Source of the DNA: Anthonomus grandis grandis
Taxonomy: Eukaryota; Arthropoda; Insecta; Coleoptera; Curculionidae
DNA length: 64,000 nt
Reading direction: 5' to 3'
NCBI RefSeq assembly: GCF_022605725.1
Contig: NC_065551.1
Span: 34,596,001 to 34,660,000, forward strand
Every line of letters begins with the position of its first letter. Position 1 is the first letter of the stretch. The notes below the pieces were generated by a model. The model was not told where the DNA came from. It searched no databases and saw nothing but the letters and a program-made list of their open reading frames with translations. Below are positions 1 to 12,500 of this stretch, piece after piece. The position numbers and the translations under genes are program-made.

Positions 1-94
1 AGAGACTCGGACGATCCGATTATCTTAGAATCGGACGTTTGTCAAAGTTTATTGCGTTGTATAGAGGAACATCACGCATCGCCGGACGATAGCG
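1..94 (+). CDS. Unidentified gene 1, penultimate coding exon (partial)
   Basis: An open frame from base 1 reads RDSDDPIILESDV..., 31 codons plus one base, and stops at a clear donor (G|GTAAGC, intron phase 1). The next exon that fits this phase is 9198..9475. The peptide is acidic with a CIEEHH stretch and shows no domain I recognise. The gene begins upstream of the window, so the domain content of most of the protein is unseen. The exon call rests on the open frame, the donor and phase agreement across a 9.1 kb intron. I am fairly sure it is coding and less sure of its partner exon. Confidence 0.6.
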
Positions 95-1765
95 GTAAGC
101 CTGTCACTTATTATGATTTAATTTAAGCAATGTTGTCGTTTTTTCCACAATTAAATGCGAAGCATCTTCAAACAGGTGCCAATAGCCGATTTGAAATATA
201 TATTTAATAAAAATAATATATATATTTCATTACAAAAATTTTAAATCATAGAAGTTTATTTTATCAAGATATTTAATGTATATTTTATTATATTTCCACT
301 TTTTATTTCTCTTCTATTCTAGGCACTTGGAGTTTGTTGTTGGATGTTCCGTTTTATTACAAGCGTTTGAAGCCATTTTTTGTTTTATTCATCTAAAATA
401 TTTCTTCCCCTGTTTTTTTGAAATTAATTCTTTATATATGGAGTAATTTTTTGTTTAATCCAGGTATTTGAAACCAATTTGGGTGTCTTTCAAGTATTTT
501 AAATATTTTGTAAGATGGCATGACGAATTGCCAAAATGCTTTTTATATTATATTATAACTCCCCGGAATCCTAGATTTTCTAATTTCTCAGGCATTTTCA
601 GTAATTTCTTATACGATTCAGATCATACTTAGGGCGATTTATACATTTTACGGCATTTTTTTATCTTTCAGGCATCTGAATTGGATGGAAATTTTAAATT
701 TCGTCCTTGGAATCAATTTTAACCCGAATTTTATCATTTTCCCGGAATCTAAAGTTATTTGTTTCTACTTTCAAGGTATGCCCACTCATTTCTTTGATTT
801 GATGATTTTCAGTTTTATTCCAGGCATAATACCCTTAATTTTAAGTTTCTTCCACGAATTTGAATGCCGATAATTCTCAATTTTTCATGCATATATAAAT
901 TTAGTTATTTTTTTCGCCTTTTATTTACGGTCTATTAAGGATTTCATATGTATTTGTTTCAGATCAGGTTTTTGTTATCGTTTTTTGAGTTTCATGTCAG
1001 ACATTTGACGACATTTTTGTTGCCTCCCAACAAAAATTTTTTACAGTTATTTTTTTTTCCTGATACTGACAAAGTGCCTTAGATTTTAAGATTCTGTCTG
1101 GAATGGAACTTCCTTGTTATTTCCTGCACTTATTATTTAAGAAATCGTCAAATTGAGTTGGTGAAGAGTCCGTCGAATGCCTGGAATTCGATTGTCTCGA
1201 GAATAAAAAATCTAAGAAAATTTTTTGAGAATTTAGCACGCTCAGAAGCGAATATTTATAGATGAAATAGGGTATTAACAATCATTAAATTGTACACTAA
1301 AATGACAGTGTTTTTCATATATAGGAAATACAAAAACAGTAGAAAAAGATAAAATTTCTTCTTCTTAACAGCAAATAATGGATGTGATGATCTAATCTAA
1401 GATTCAGAATCTATTTCTATCAATAGCTCATCCTGGTCCAATGTTCTGATGAGAAGTTGTGGGAGTTCGTGTTTCATGCTCAGTCATGGATTGGTCTAAC
1501 AATTTTAAATTGTGAGCTTACTAGGTTTTGTAATAAAATTGGCTTTACAACGCGTGTTAAATTTCTAAATATTTGCTTTCGTTATAACTACGTTAATTTA
1601 CGTGTCTTCCTCCAAATGTAGCTTAAAAAAAATGATACTAAGACTATAAATACCCTAGTGGCTAACGGAATTCCTCGGCTTTTTTGAAAATTCGACGCTT
1701 ACTTGTTAGAATTCTAATTTTTGGGATAAGAAAAATATACTATTTGAATTGTCAAAAACAATATA
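95..1765 (+). other. Intron of gene 1, left part; degenerate CCAGGCA repeats
   Basis: AT-rich intron sequence with no coding signal. From about 320 to 1200 it carries many degenerate copies of a short motif (CAGGCATTTGA-like or its reverse, TGCCTGGAA), for example near 321, 464, 590, 670, 823 and 1178. The same motif recurs right of the Tigger element (8560-9060) and in SIK introns. Reading frames here are short and unconvincing. Confidence 0.6.
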
Positions 1766-3329
1766 CAGTGTACTGCGTCTATAACGTACTTCCGGTTATT
1801 ACGTACTTATAATTCGGAAGTCGCCCAAATAGTCTTGTCATTTTACTGGATATAACGTACTAACTAAAATTTTAACTCCGGCTATAACGTTCAATATTTT
1901 TGCCCGATTGACAGTAATTTTCCGGTTGTAACGTACAAAGGTACGTTATAATCAGAGTAATTTTCCACCTCTGTCGGGGATTCCCATTAATCGATACTGA
2001 GAAGTTTCTCTGTCGTCGCGCGTTGGCACCGAGGCCGCCGGGGATTTGCAGTTCTCGACTTTGAGAATATTTATAGAACATGCAAAATGAGATGACCGGT
2101 CATCATTAAAAGTGCCATTAACAAATCGGAAATTGCGAGAAGGAAAAATATGGCAAACACAACAGTTTCTACAATTTGGAGCAATCGTGAAAAAATCAAG
2201 CAAGCAAGTGAATATAAATCGCAAAAAATTAAGAAAATTAGGAGTCCCGTACGCCCAGATGTGGATCAAGCTGTTATTCGATGATTTGAGAAGAACCAAA
2301 AATATTCCTATAAGTGGACCACTTTTAAAGGCAAAAGCGGAAGATTTATCTAAGGAATTACACGGTGGAGATTTTAAGTGCTCTACGGGTTGACTCGAGC
2401 GTTTTAAAGTTCGTCACAACATCAATGTCGGCAAAGTGTCCGGTGAAACAGGAGATGTTAGCAGGGAAACTGTGGTGAACTGGTTAACCGAGAAATGGCC
2501 AGGTATTGCACAAAATTACAGCTGTGAAGACATTTTTAATGGGGATGAGACCGGACTATTTTACAAGATGACTCCAGACCGTACACTGAAATTTAGAGGA
2601 GAAAAGTGTGTGGGAGGCAAACAATCAAAGCTAAGATACACCGTTTGGGTTTGTGCAAATATGACAGGTAGTGAAAAATGTAAACTTCTTGTCATAGGTA
2701 AATACGAACGACCTAGGTGCATGAAAAATATTAAAAACCTGCTTGTTATTTATAAATCGAATAGACGCGCATGACTTCAGACATTTTTATTAATTATTTG
2801 AAAGCGTGGGATGAAAAACTAAGACGTCGAAAAAGAAAAATATTGCTTCTAGTGGACAATTGTGCAGCTCATCCAAAGAATCTAGATCTGACAAATATCA
2901 GATTAGAATTTTTGCCTCCCAATTGCACTTCTGTCATACAACCAATGGATCAAGGCATAATAAAATTCCTGAAAACCTATTACCGTAAATATTTTATGTA
3001 TCGCCTAATTCAAGCATTGGATAGTGAGGAAACGTTCAATCTAACAATTCTAGACTCGATAAAAATAATTGCGAAATCTTGGAATGAGGTTTCACAAAAA
3101 ACGATTCAAAACTGCTTTCGACAAGCTGGTCTAGTGAAATCGATCGAGGAGTTTGATTCAGATCGTTGATTGAATATTTGGGAAGATACGCAATCCTGTG
3201 TTAAAAAGTGTACCCGGTCGACTATCGGATTGCCGTTCAGTTTCGTGCACCGTGTGGTGCTGCCGCAAAGCGTCAAATCTAGGAACGATTTATTTTAGCT
3301 GCGTGGACCTGGCTTTTGGCTTCTTTGAG

Positions 3330-5515
3330 TCAGGTTTTCAACGACGATGGAATCTCCGGTTACGCGGCCGTGTTGGATATTTTTTTAAGATATGGGATGA
3401 TGCTGCCAACTATGTTTTTATTTTTTTTTTTTGAACATACAACACAGTGTCATTTATGTAGTGGTCAAGTGATAAGTGATATACTTAAGGGTGGAGGCAT
3501 ATTGAAATTTCTTAAAAGTTAAATTTTATAAACAAATAATTACTTACCAAAATATGTTTTTGAGACAAAAATTAATACAAAAATATATATAAAAAGCTAT
3601 TTTTACAAAATTATCAAAAAAGTTTAATACAAGTTATAATTCCAACAAACATTATGTTTCCTTCATTTTGTGTTTAAGAGGGTCAAGTTTTTAAATAAAA
3701 AGCCCGTTGCACTTAATTAACTAAAAACTAATATACAAAAAATATGTGGAACAAATTTTAAGATATAAGTAGGTTTCACGTAAATATTATAAAGAATAAT
3801 TTAAATAATTCATAAGACTTAATACCGATGGTAATATAACTTCTTGATCAATAATTTTTTGTAAAAAGTAACCCATTTTGTCATGTGATTCAATATCTGA
3901 AAAATTGTGCAGCGTAGTGAGATCTGTAAAGTAAGGGGTTGTGAGTGAGGATGTTAATAGAAATAGAAAATAGGCCACATTTTAAGTTTTAAGCGACACA
4001 GGAAAATTCTTAATTACCAGTTGTTACAACTATACTTAAAACTATAAAAAGATACCTAGTAACAAAAAAAAACATTTTGTTTAAAGACCCCGCATCACGG
4101 TTATACAGGACGTCAATAGAGGTGGTCAATTAGAGGAAAGTTGAGCAATATAGTGTCCTTTTATAATAAAATCTAAATACTTCCTAAATTTTGCAAAAAA
4201 CTGAAATTTGGCAAAATCATTTTATTTTTTTTCTGGCGTTATTTCAAAATATATGACAAAAGTATTTATTAAATGAATAAATTATTGTGACCACTTTTTC
4301 TCGCCTATACGATGACACCTTTAAATTTAAAATACGACGTTCTGTCTTTAAAGAGCCATCATCAACTTTGTTTTTCTTTGTCGGCGCTATATTGACCATT
4401 TGCAGTTTAACGACGCGGGAATCTTTGGGCGCCCGGCCGTTTTGTTATTTTTTTAAGACAAGGGCGATGATGATAACAGCGCTTTTATTTATTTTGTTAT
4501 TGCCGATATTTAAATGCGCTGTGATCTCGCATAAATAACTAGATAAATGTGGTGGTCAAGTAATGTATTGGAAGGTGCTATCTCTTACAACTTAAATTTT
4601 ATTAACAAATAATAAATTACTTACCAAAATCCTTTTTTGAGACAAAAATAAATAAATAAAAACAAAAGAAAAATTCAATAAGCTTTTATTTATTAATTAG
4701 AAAATTAACAAAAATATTAAATAAAGGTGATGATATAGGTAGGTTTCACGTAAATATAAAGAGTAAATTAAATAATTAAAGATTTAATATCTATATACGA
4801 TACTATAGTTTTTTAGAGTGAATAATTTATTGCAAAAAGTAGCCCGTAATGTGATTTTTGACAATACGGGTTTGTGAAACCAGCCAATATCTCAAAAACT
4901 GTGTAGGGTAGTGAGATCTGTGAAGTACACTTTTTTTGGACAAAAATATTGAAAAATAGATACCTTTAACTGAAATTAATATAAAAATAAAATCGCAAAA
5001 TTTAAAAGGTTTTGAATAAGGTTGTAACAACACTATAAAATATAGAAAATAGGCCACATTTTAATTTGCAATACAGGCAAACACTTAATTACTAATTCTT
5101 AAAACTAGAAAAAGTTAATAAGAAAAAAAATAAATATTTTGTTTAACAGTATGAAGGGTCTCATCGCGATTATACAGGATGTCCAAAATAAGGATGAGCA
5201 GTAAATGGTTTAATTAGGCGAAAGTTGCGCAATATAAATGCAATGATTGAATAAATGCAATCTAAAAATTTGAAAAATGCCAAATACTTCCTAATATTCA
5301 GGAAAAAGGTGAAATTTGGCAAAATGGTTTTTTTATTTTTTTCTGGCGTTATTTGAAAATATAAAATAAAATCATTTATACATTGTTGTAAACACTTTCT
5401 CTCATTTACAAGTTAACATCTTTAACTTTTAAATACGACGTTCCTTCTTTAGAGAGTCATAATCAACTTTGTTTCTTCTTGTCGACGCCATGTTGGCCAC
5501 TTGCAGTTTTGAATA
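3330..5515 (+). repeat. Two diverged tandem copies of a ~1.1-kb unit
   Basis: Unit 1 (about 3330-4400) and unit 2 (about 4405-5515) share ordered blocks: ACGACG..GGAATCTNNGG..CGGCCGT..TATTTTTTTAAGA (3339/4408), ACTTACCAAAATNNTTTTTTGAGACAAAAA (3541/4619), GGTTTCACGTAAATAT (3773/4741), GTAGTGAGATCTGT (3913/4908), AGGCCACATTTTAA (3971/5051). The start of a further unit (AAATTTGGCAAAAT..CTGGCGTTATTT, 4203/5312) and AAATACGACGTTC (4328/5431) is present in both. The array lies within the 7-bp-TSD element and does not encode a convincing protein. Confidence 0.75.
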
Positions 5516-5639
5516 ACCCTTTTAATTACTTTATCAACGAGGTCATTTCTAGCTAGTAGTTGGAATCATCCCTATTAAATATTATATACCTCTCTCTCTT
5601 TTAAATACAATTTCGAATTTCAAAAAATTCAAAACATAC

Positions 5640-6380
5640 TTTATTCATAAATACATGGTACCTACTTGTTGACATGGTACTTTTATGATATAAAATAGGC
5701 ACATTAATCGACATATTACTAACACATCATTTAAAAACAATAAATACACAATAGTGGGTTCAACATACTAGTATAAACACAAAATGTATTTTCAATTTCA
5801 AAGCAAGACGACTTAAAATTTTTTTAGAGTAACATCACAAATTCTAACCTTTACATCTTTACTAAAAACTAATTATATACTATTGGCCTATTCCTAACTA
5901 TCTTCAAAAAATTCTAATGCTATAAAAATATTTGCTTTTAAGAAGTTTCGTTAAGGACTTTTTAAAGCGAGGAGACTTTTATGACATTTAGAAAATGATT
6001 AAAAATTTTTATGCTCAAGTAAATAAGAGAATTCTTAGTTCACTTTTCGGGATGGGCATTGGAATATTGTATTTTTTTCTATTATTATAATTTTTTAAGG
6101 AGCCATTATTTTGAAGATACAATTTATATTTTTTGTATATTAGTCAAGCAGACTCAACAATAAACAAGCAACACAAGGAAAGTATCTTTAAATAGGGGTC
6201 TGCATGTCCTGTGGAGATTTATGACACATATATTTAATGGCTTGTTTTTTAAAAACAAACATCGAGTCAAAAAGCCGTTTACTAATGCAACTCCAAAATG
6301 TTATTCCATACTGTAGGTATTTTTGTATGAAAGTAAGTTCCAACTTTCGACAAAAAAAATATCAATCTCAGTTCATTTAA
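5640..6380. other. AT-rich stretch, possible LINE 3' remnant
   Basis: No reading frame or RNA gene can be supported. It lies downstream (minus strand) of the LINE RT fragment and may be its decayed 3' part, but no poly(A) tail or tail repeat was recognised. Confidence 0.3.
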
Positions 6381-7010
6381 AACCATTCTAACAGCATAAC
6401 ATCGTCTAGCCAGTTTTTGCCTCCTGACATATCTCCATAAAACTTAGGTTTATGATCGATAACAATTCCAAGAAATCTGTTAAAATTATTCACTTCCAAT
6501 TCTTTGTTGTGAATCATGAACTGCTCTGAGCATAAAAACTTAACAATTTAGTCTTATCTATGTTTAAAGACATCAAATTAGCATCAAACCACTGTTTAAT
6601 CATTAATAAATCTTTAGAAATTGTTCTAGGTTAATGTGCTTTTATTATTGTCCATAAGATAGTGGTGTCATCTGCAAAAATAGTGAAGAATCCTCTTATC
6701 TGGAGCGACCCCAGGTCATTTATATACAATAGAAATAAAATAGGACCGAGAAACGAACCCTGCTTACTACACAAAGTTCAGACAAACTGCCATTTGGCCA
6801 AACAAACTTTTTTCTGTCTAACAAAACAAAATTTTAACCATTCTAGAGCAACTCCCCTAAACCCATATCTAGAAAGCTTACCAAGCAATATTCCATGGTT
6901 GACACAGTCAAAGTGTTTAGAGAAGTCGCAGAATACCGCTGCAGCAAAGTGACCTTCTTTAAGCTCAAATATAATCTCTCCAGGAATGAAAACATTACTC
7001 GACATTCATT
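6380..7010 (-). pseudogene. Non-LTR retrotransposon (LINE) reverse transcriptase fragment
   Basis: On the minus strand, 7005 to 6778 encodes AVFCDFSKHFDCVNHGILL, the RT motif with the first catalytic Asp, followed by LSRYGFRGVALEWLK, both typical of Jockey/CR1-like LINEs. The frame is broken near 6775 but the palm continues with GSFLGPILFLLYIN and FADDTT, the counterpart of the YxDD box, at about 6760-6660. Thumb-like sequence persists to about 6400. Endonuclease and most of the 5' part are absent. This is a dead fragment within the 3164..7702 element; no target duplication was identified. Confidence 0.75.
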
Positions 7011-8367
7011 TAATATGTTATTTTTTTTAATTAGGAAAGCTACCATTCGTACTATAACCAGTTTCTCAATAACTTTAAAGGCTTTTTAGGCTTTATTTTT
7101 ATCTTTTTCATGAATGAATTTCATCATGAAAACAATTATTGAAAATACTTAAAACACTAAAGACCATAAACATAATATATTGATTTAAAATTTTCTTAAA
7201 GTAAAAAAAAGAAAAAGAGAAAATGGCTCTCATAGACATGAAGAGACAGTATTTTTAAGAGTTCGGATTGATTTTTGTAGATAAAATAGATAATTTTTTG
7301 TGAGGTTTATAATTAGATTTTTTTAAAGATTTTCTAATAAGATTTTGAGATTCCCATATTAGGTTGTTATAAATCAAAGTCTTAATTAATATACGCACAC
7401 TGATTAATTTTGCCTAAAGAAGCCATCGTCTCACAAACTAAACACATTTACATATATCTATCTATTTGTGATTATGATATCCAAGAAAAATTTTTAACAA
7501 CTACGAAATTGCAATACGGCAAACACGAACCTGTGCAAAAACTCTCCCACACGACTCGGATGATCGGCCGATTACTAATGAGAAGCGACGGACGAAATTA
7601 TTTTCGCGCATACTGGAGAGAATCGCCATCTATTTTTCACGCATATTTGCGGTCACGTTTTAGCCCATAAGGTTGCGTATCTTCCCAAATATTCAATCAA
7701 CGTTCAGATGATGACTTGCCTCTGAATCAGTGGTACGAGAAATATAAAAGTGTTGATGACGATGATGACTGGGATATTCCGCTAAGTTATTGGTTGCAAA
7801 ATCACTGCCAAGACGTAACTACTGTAGAAAAATATCTTCCTGACCTAGATAATTTTACGACCATCGACGATAATCTGGTAGCAACGAAGTTATAGAATCA
7901 AACTGTTCAACGAATGATAACGAAAGCGGCGTTGATGATGGATCAGTAAACGAACCCATTCCAAGTTATTGTGAAGCACTTTGTGCAATTAAAACTGTTA
8001 CGAATTTCTTACAGTATACTGATTACGGATCTGATGATACGTTAAAAGTTGAGAAGCACATCGAGAATTTCAAATTGTGTAAAAAAAATCAGCAAACAAA
8101 AATAACACGTTATTTTTTTGAAAAATCGTAACTAATAAATAGTACAGATTTATATGCAACCTATTTCAATGTTATATGTTACATATTAATATTATATCCT
8201 TTTTTGTATTTAATACTTAGAATGTATTTTTTGTTAATTTAGTCCTTTAATTAAAACAAATAAATCTTTACATATTTATTTTTATGGGTTTCTTTTATAG
8301 CGTACCTCCGGTTATAAAGTACTAATTTTATTCACCCTAGAGGGTACGTTATAACCGGAGTTTACTG

Positions 8368-9197
8368 TACAAAGAAATTGTATTTTTTAAATTATAATAA
8401 TTTGTCCGATATGCCCTATCTAATTTTTATGTTTATTTCAGTCTCTGGAATTGCGAAGTAATAGAATAAAAAAATTCGCTTTAAAAACAGTTTACAAAAC
8501 TCTTGGCGAGAATTTTCTGGCAAAGAATATTAACTATTGGAAACGAATTTCTTTCCAGGAATTTGTGTTCATTTCCTGCAAATTTGCGTTTAAGAAATCG
8601 TCAAAATTGAGTTGGTGAAAAGTTCGTTTAATGCCTGGAATTTGTTCCAGGTACTTAAAAGGACATTAAAAGGCATTAGTTTTTCCTGGCATTTGAATGC
8701 CTGAATTTTCGAGGTATTTTAAGTAATTGGTTCAGTTGCAACGCATTTCCAGTTATTTCTTACATGTTTCATGTCAGACCTTTGGGGTGATATTCAGTTT
8801 TTTTTTTCTTCCAGGCATTTAGAGTGACTTGTTTTTAGTTTTTCCTGGCATTGCCAAAATGCCTTTAGCATTAGGATTTTTTTCTGGAAATAAATTGTTA
8901 AGAGTTCTTTGAATGCCTGGAATTCGATTTTGGTCAATTGAAGTAACCTTTTACACCTTCCAGGCTTCGTAAGGTTTTTTCCAGGAAAAGGAACTTGCCA
9001 TTTCTCATCTCAGTTCTTTTCCTGCCACTTCTTATTATATTTGATTTCAGGCCCTAATATACTCATAATAATGAAATGTTTTATATTTGTTAATTTTTAT
9101 TTTTTTTTATCGAGGTTATTTCTGCTTACTATGGCAAAAAAATCTCTCCCTTTTCATGTTAACCCCCCCCCCCCCCCTAATATCGTGTGTTTTCCAG
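8368..9197 (+). other. Intron of gene 1, right part, with CCAGGCA-type repeats
   Basis: From 8560 to 9060 the sequence alternates between TTCCAGGCATTTGA-like and TGCCTGGAATTCG-like words at irregular 40-90 base spacing, matching the array on the other side of the Tigger element (320-1200). A C-run of about 15 bases lies at 9163-9177. The intron ends with TTTTCCAG at 9190-9197. Confidence 0.6.
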
Positions 9198-9475
9198 GTA
9201 TCGGTCGTTTTCGTAGCGCCGAAGATTCTTGCGGCACGATGAGTTCCAGTTCGGGGGGCACCTTGGACAGTCCGCCGCCCCCGTCCACCCGCATCGACGA
9301 TTCCCACGCCGGCAACAACGACGGCGGAGTTTACCAGTGGACGTTGAGCAACTGGGGCCAACGGAAGCGAAATAATTCCGGGAGCGTCCGCGTAGATCTG
9401 GCCAGTCCGGAGGACGTGACGTTGGACAGCGACAGCACCAGGGTCGTGTTTAGTACGTACGGTACCACCGTGTGA
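9198..9475 (+). CDS. Unidentified gene 1, last coding exon; PDZ-ligand C terminus
   Basis: The exon opens after TTTTCCAG and completes the Gly codon left by 1..94. It reads GIGRFRSAEDSCGTMSSSSG, then a run of four Pro, QWTLSNWGQRKRNNSGS, and ends STYGTTV with TGA at 9473-9475. Together with 1..94 it gives 123 visible residues. The composition (Ser, Asp, Gly, Pro; GC-rich codons against AT-rich surroundings) suggests a flexible cytoplasmic tail, and T-T-V at the end fits a class I PDZ-binding motif, as in many cell-surface receptors and channels. I do not recognise the family. An initiation at ATG 9041 is less likely because that frame before 9198 looks intronic. Confidence 0.7.
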
Positions 9476-9525
9476 AAGAATCCCGCTTGCACAAACTACA
9501 GGATTTTTTTTTTGTTTTGATGTAC

Positions 9526-12500
9526 GGGGTGTTTCAAAAAAAAAAGAGTTGAACTTGACCCAGTTTGTTTGTTATTGGTAATGAACAGGAGACGGGATGT
9601 TTTAAATGACTTGAACATTTTTTGAGTTATTTAGGTCGAGGAATTCGAATATGGCCTTAGTTTTGTTGTAGTCTACAGGGAGTAACGCCTTTATGAGTTT
9701 TCCAATTTTTATAAATTCAAGGGTCACCATTATGTGGAGCAGAATTTCCATATGCATTTTGCCCTTTTTTTTCAAATTTTTAAACTATATACACTTTGCT
9801 ACAGTATTATGCCATAAAAGACGTTCCAAATGCACTTTGTCCCATGCAAATTAAATAATGAAAATACCTTGGACTTTCTATATGGTATATTTCCATGACC
9901 AGTAGACAAACTAATAGAAGTTTGTTCTTACACCGTTGACTTATTGCCATTTGTTTGTCGTTACACTTGTTGCGGTTAAAAGTGTTTATTTTGAGTACTT
10001 TCAAGTTTTTTGTTTTTTACGGAATAAATTTAAAATAATGGATTTCCCTGTGACAGGGGATCATATAGTTGGTGATACGGATCGTGGTAGTAGAAAAAGG
10101 AAAAAAAATCTTACGTCTAAAGAGCGTAAAAGTAATGTCAGGTAAGTTTTAATAATTTTAAGGTTATGTTTGTATTATGCTATTGTTTAGGTACCTAATA
10201 TTACCTATCCTATAAGTTCTTATGTTGTTCTCGTTAATATTTTAATATTAGATTTTAAAGGCATTCAGATCATTATCCTAATTTGGAAGATCTTGTCGAT
10301 TTTTCCTGTACATATCCTAAACGAAAGGATTTTTTTTGCCATGAACTATCCCAAGGCGACATAAGGACAATCAGAAATATGTATTTCAAAACGACAAAAA
10401 AAATGTCCAGGATAATAAATTGGGACATTTTATGGATGTTGGAAAACCAGATAGAAGTCGTAACCGAAAAGCAGGAAGAAAATCCCACAATTTTGCTACA
10501 AGATATCATGTAAGTTTAACTTAAAAATTTGTAATTTTTTATTTTGTATTTAAATGTTATTTGTAATCTTAAATTTATGTAATATTCTTTATTTTAGGTT
10601 ATACATTTGCCAGAAATAATTTTTAGGAATATTTAGTGTTAGTCAGAGACGCGTGAATACTATTGCTCGGAAAATGCAATCTGGTATTGGTATTGTTGAG
10701 AAGCGTGGAGGAGATAAACGCTCTTTTAAAAATGTAATTAAATTTAAAGCTATAAAAAAATTTATAGCCAGTTTGATAGGACATGAAAGTCATGGCACGT
10801 CCGTTGCCAAATCTCATCGCATTTATCTTTCATCCGAAAATGATATCACTGTTTTATGGAATCTGTACAATGAGAAAGCAGTTGAAAATTCGAAAGTAAA
10901 TTATAAGTATTTCAGTAGAATCTTTAATAAGCATTTTAATATTGCATTTGGGAGCCCTGCCACCGACGTATGTGGTTTTTGCGTTAGGACCCAAACATCT
11001 ATTAGCATTTGCAAAGACAAAACTGAAATAAGCAAATTAAAAACTTCTTTACGTTTACATAAACTACGGGCGAAACCATTTTTCAATCTAATGAATGAAA
11101 AGCCAGCACAGAATATCTCTTACTGTTTTGACCTTCAGCAGGTTCAAGTCTTACCGAAAGTGCCCATTCAAGATGCATTTTATGCCCAGCAGTTGTCTTT
11201 TTACTGTTTTTGTGTTACCAACGTTGATATTCAAAAACCAGTTTTCTACACCTGAATGGAATGTCAAGCAAAAAGGGGATCTGCAGAGACAAGCTCTGCT
11301 TTACGGGATTTTCTTAATAAATCAGAATTTGAGCCCGATATAAAACAGATAAGACTATTCGCAGATGGGTGTGCCGGGCAGAATAAAAATGCACACGTGA
11401 TGCATGTGCTTATGCTATGGCTGTACAGAGATGCCCCGCAAAATATTAAATCTGTGGTTCTTACCTTACCTCCGGTACGCGGCCATTCGTATTTGCCAGC
11501 GGATCGTGTTTTCGGGCAAATAGAAAAAGTTACACGATCCTACAGTACAATAAAAACACCTACAAAATATCATGAAATATACTCCAAGAAGGGAGACGTT
11601 AGACAATTTGGTAAGGACTGGGTTGTTTACGATATAAAAACTGCGTTAACCTCTTTAAAGAAAATTGAAGGGATCAGTGCGGCCAAACGGATTATTATTA
11701 AGAGATCACAAAACAACAGCAATATTTTGCTTAAGACCGAGTTGTTATACAGAAATGACGATCCATCCAAGCAATTTCAAACGTTATTAAAACGCGGAAA
11801 AAAGCTTTCGACTTTACAGCTACCTGTTGTAATGCTTCAAAATGATCTTAAAACAAAAAAACTCCAGAGCCTCTCAAAACTTTTGGTGGAACTATCAGGA
11901 GCAAATTGGATTAATGGTCCTGAGTTAACATGGTTGCAACCTATTCTCTCTAATAACCGTGAACAAAATGAGAATCAAGTGAACCAAGATGAAACTGAGG
12001 GTGATAATGCTAGCGAAGAAGGTGACGTGCTATGTGATTGCAATAATGATGACGACGGGGACCTCTATGACATTTAAAAATATTTTGTATATCAAAAATA
12101 AAATACTCATCTTAAAAACCTACTTACGTTTTTTTCATATCCTTGCTATACTTATTCATGCCGCTTTTTATAGACAAACAAAATGCAATTTGTCCAAGGT
12201 TGAGAAATTAAATGCAGTATGTCCTACAGTTTTTCAAAGTTTTTTAGGATATAATCAATACCAGATTGTCTGCATATAAGTACATCATTTGCATAATTTT
12301 TGATCAATTTTTCGGGTATATCATATTTTCGATAAACTTCTTGCCAGACACGTAGCGGTTTTCGCTTATTTGCCAAAATTATAAAAAATGGACAAAATGC
12401 ATCTAGAAAGGCTGCTTCTCATATATTTAAGGAATACTAAAATTGACATAATGGCACTAAAAACGTTGTAATTTTTACTTTACCATGGTACTATTGAGCT

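Larger units (their letters stand above)
3164..7702. mobile_element. Unclassified element with 30-bp TIRs and 7-bp target duplication
   Basis: The insert starts CGTTGATTGAATATTTGGGA and ends with its reverse complement. The inverted repeat is about 30 bp with no mismatch and weaker similarity for about 15 bp more. Directly flanking are identical 7-mers TTCAGAT at 3157-3163 and 7703-7709, splitting the Tigger transposase frame exactly. Inside are two diverged 1.1-kb tandem repeats, a reverse-strand LINE fragment and AT-rich filler, and no transposase I recognise, so it is non-autonomous. A 7-bp duplication does not identify a superfamily; P-like, Dada-like or a shortened 8-bp type are possible. 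Confidence 0.75.
2098..8131 (+). pseudogene. Tigger-like transposase, frameshifted and split by an insert
   Basis: The transposase would cut and rejoin the element at TA sites. Visible parts in order: an N-terminal helix-turn-helix (SEIARRKN..TTVSTIWSNREKIK, about 2115-2190), the CENP-B second HTH region after a frameshift near 2270, the first catalytic Asp in NGDETGLF (about 2540), the second in LLVDNCAAHP (about 2855) and the third in QPMDQGII (about 2945), a DD30D spacing. More frame breaks lie near 2395 and 2745. The C-terminal acidic part (DDDDDWDIPLSYW, about 7755) resumes after the insert and ends near 8131 with QTKITRYFFEK, a PCNA-box-like tail. The gene is dead. Confidence 0.85.
1766..8367 (+). 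mobile_element. Tigger/pogo-type DNA transposon (TA flanked, nested insert)
   Basis: The left end CAGTGTACTGCGTCTATAAC and the right end (reverse complement CAGTAAACTCCGGTTATAAC) form imperfect terminal inverted repeats rich in ATAACGTAC, each flanked by TA. Subterminal copies of TATAACGTAC lie near 1780, 1852, 1882, 1927, 8298 and 8345. A CENP-B/DDE transposase pseudogene runs from 2098 to 3156 and resumes at 7710, interrupted by a 4.5 kb insert. CAG ends, TA duplication and a DD30D transposase are diagnostic of the Tigger/pogo group. It lies inside the intron of gene 1 in the same orientation. Confidence 0.85.

Noticed and set aside
9163..9177. Poly-C run as a regulatory site
   Set aside because: A simple homopolymer just before an acceptor; may also be a sequencing-error hotspot.
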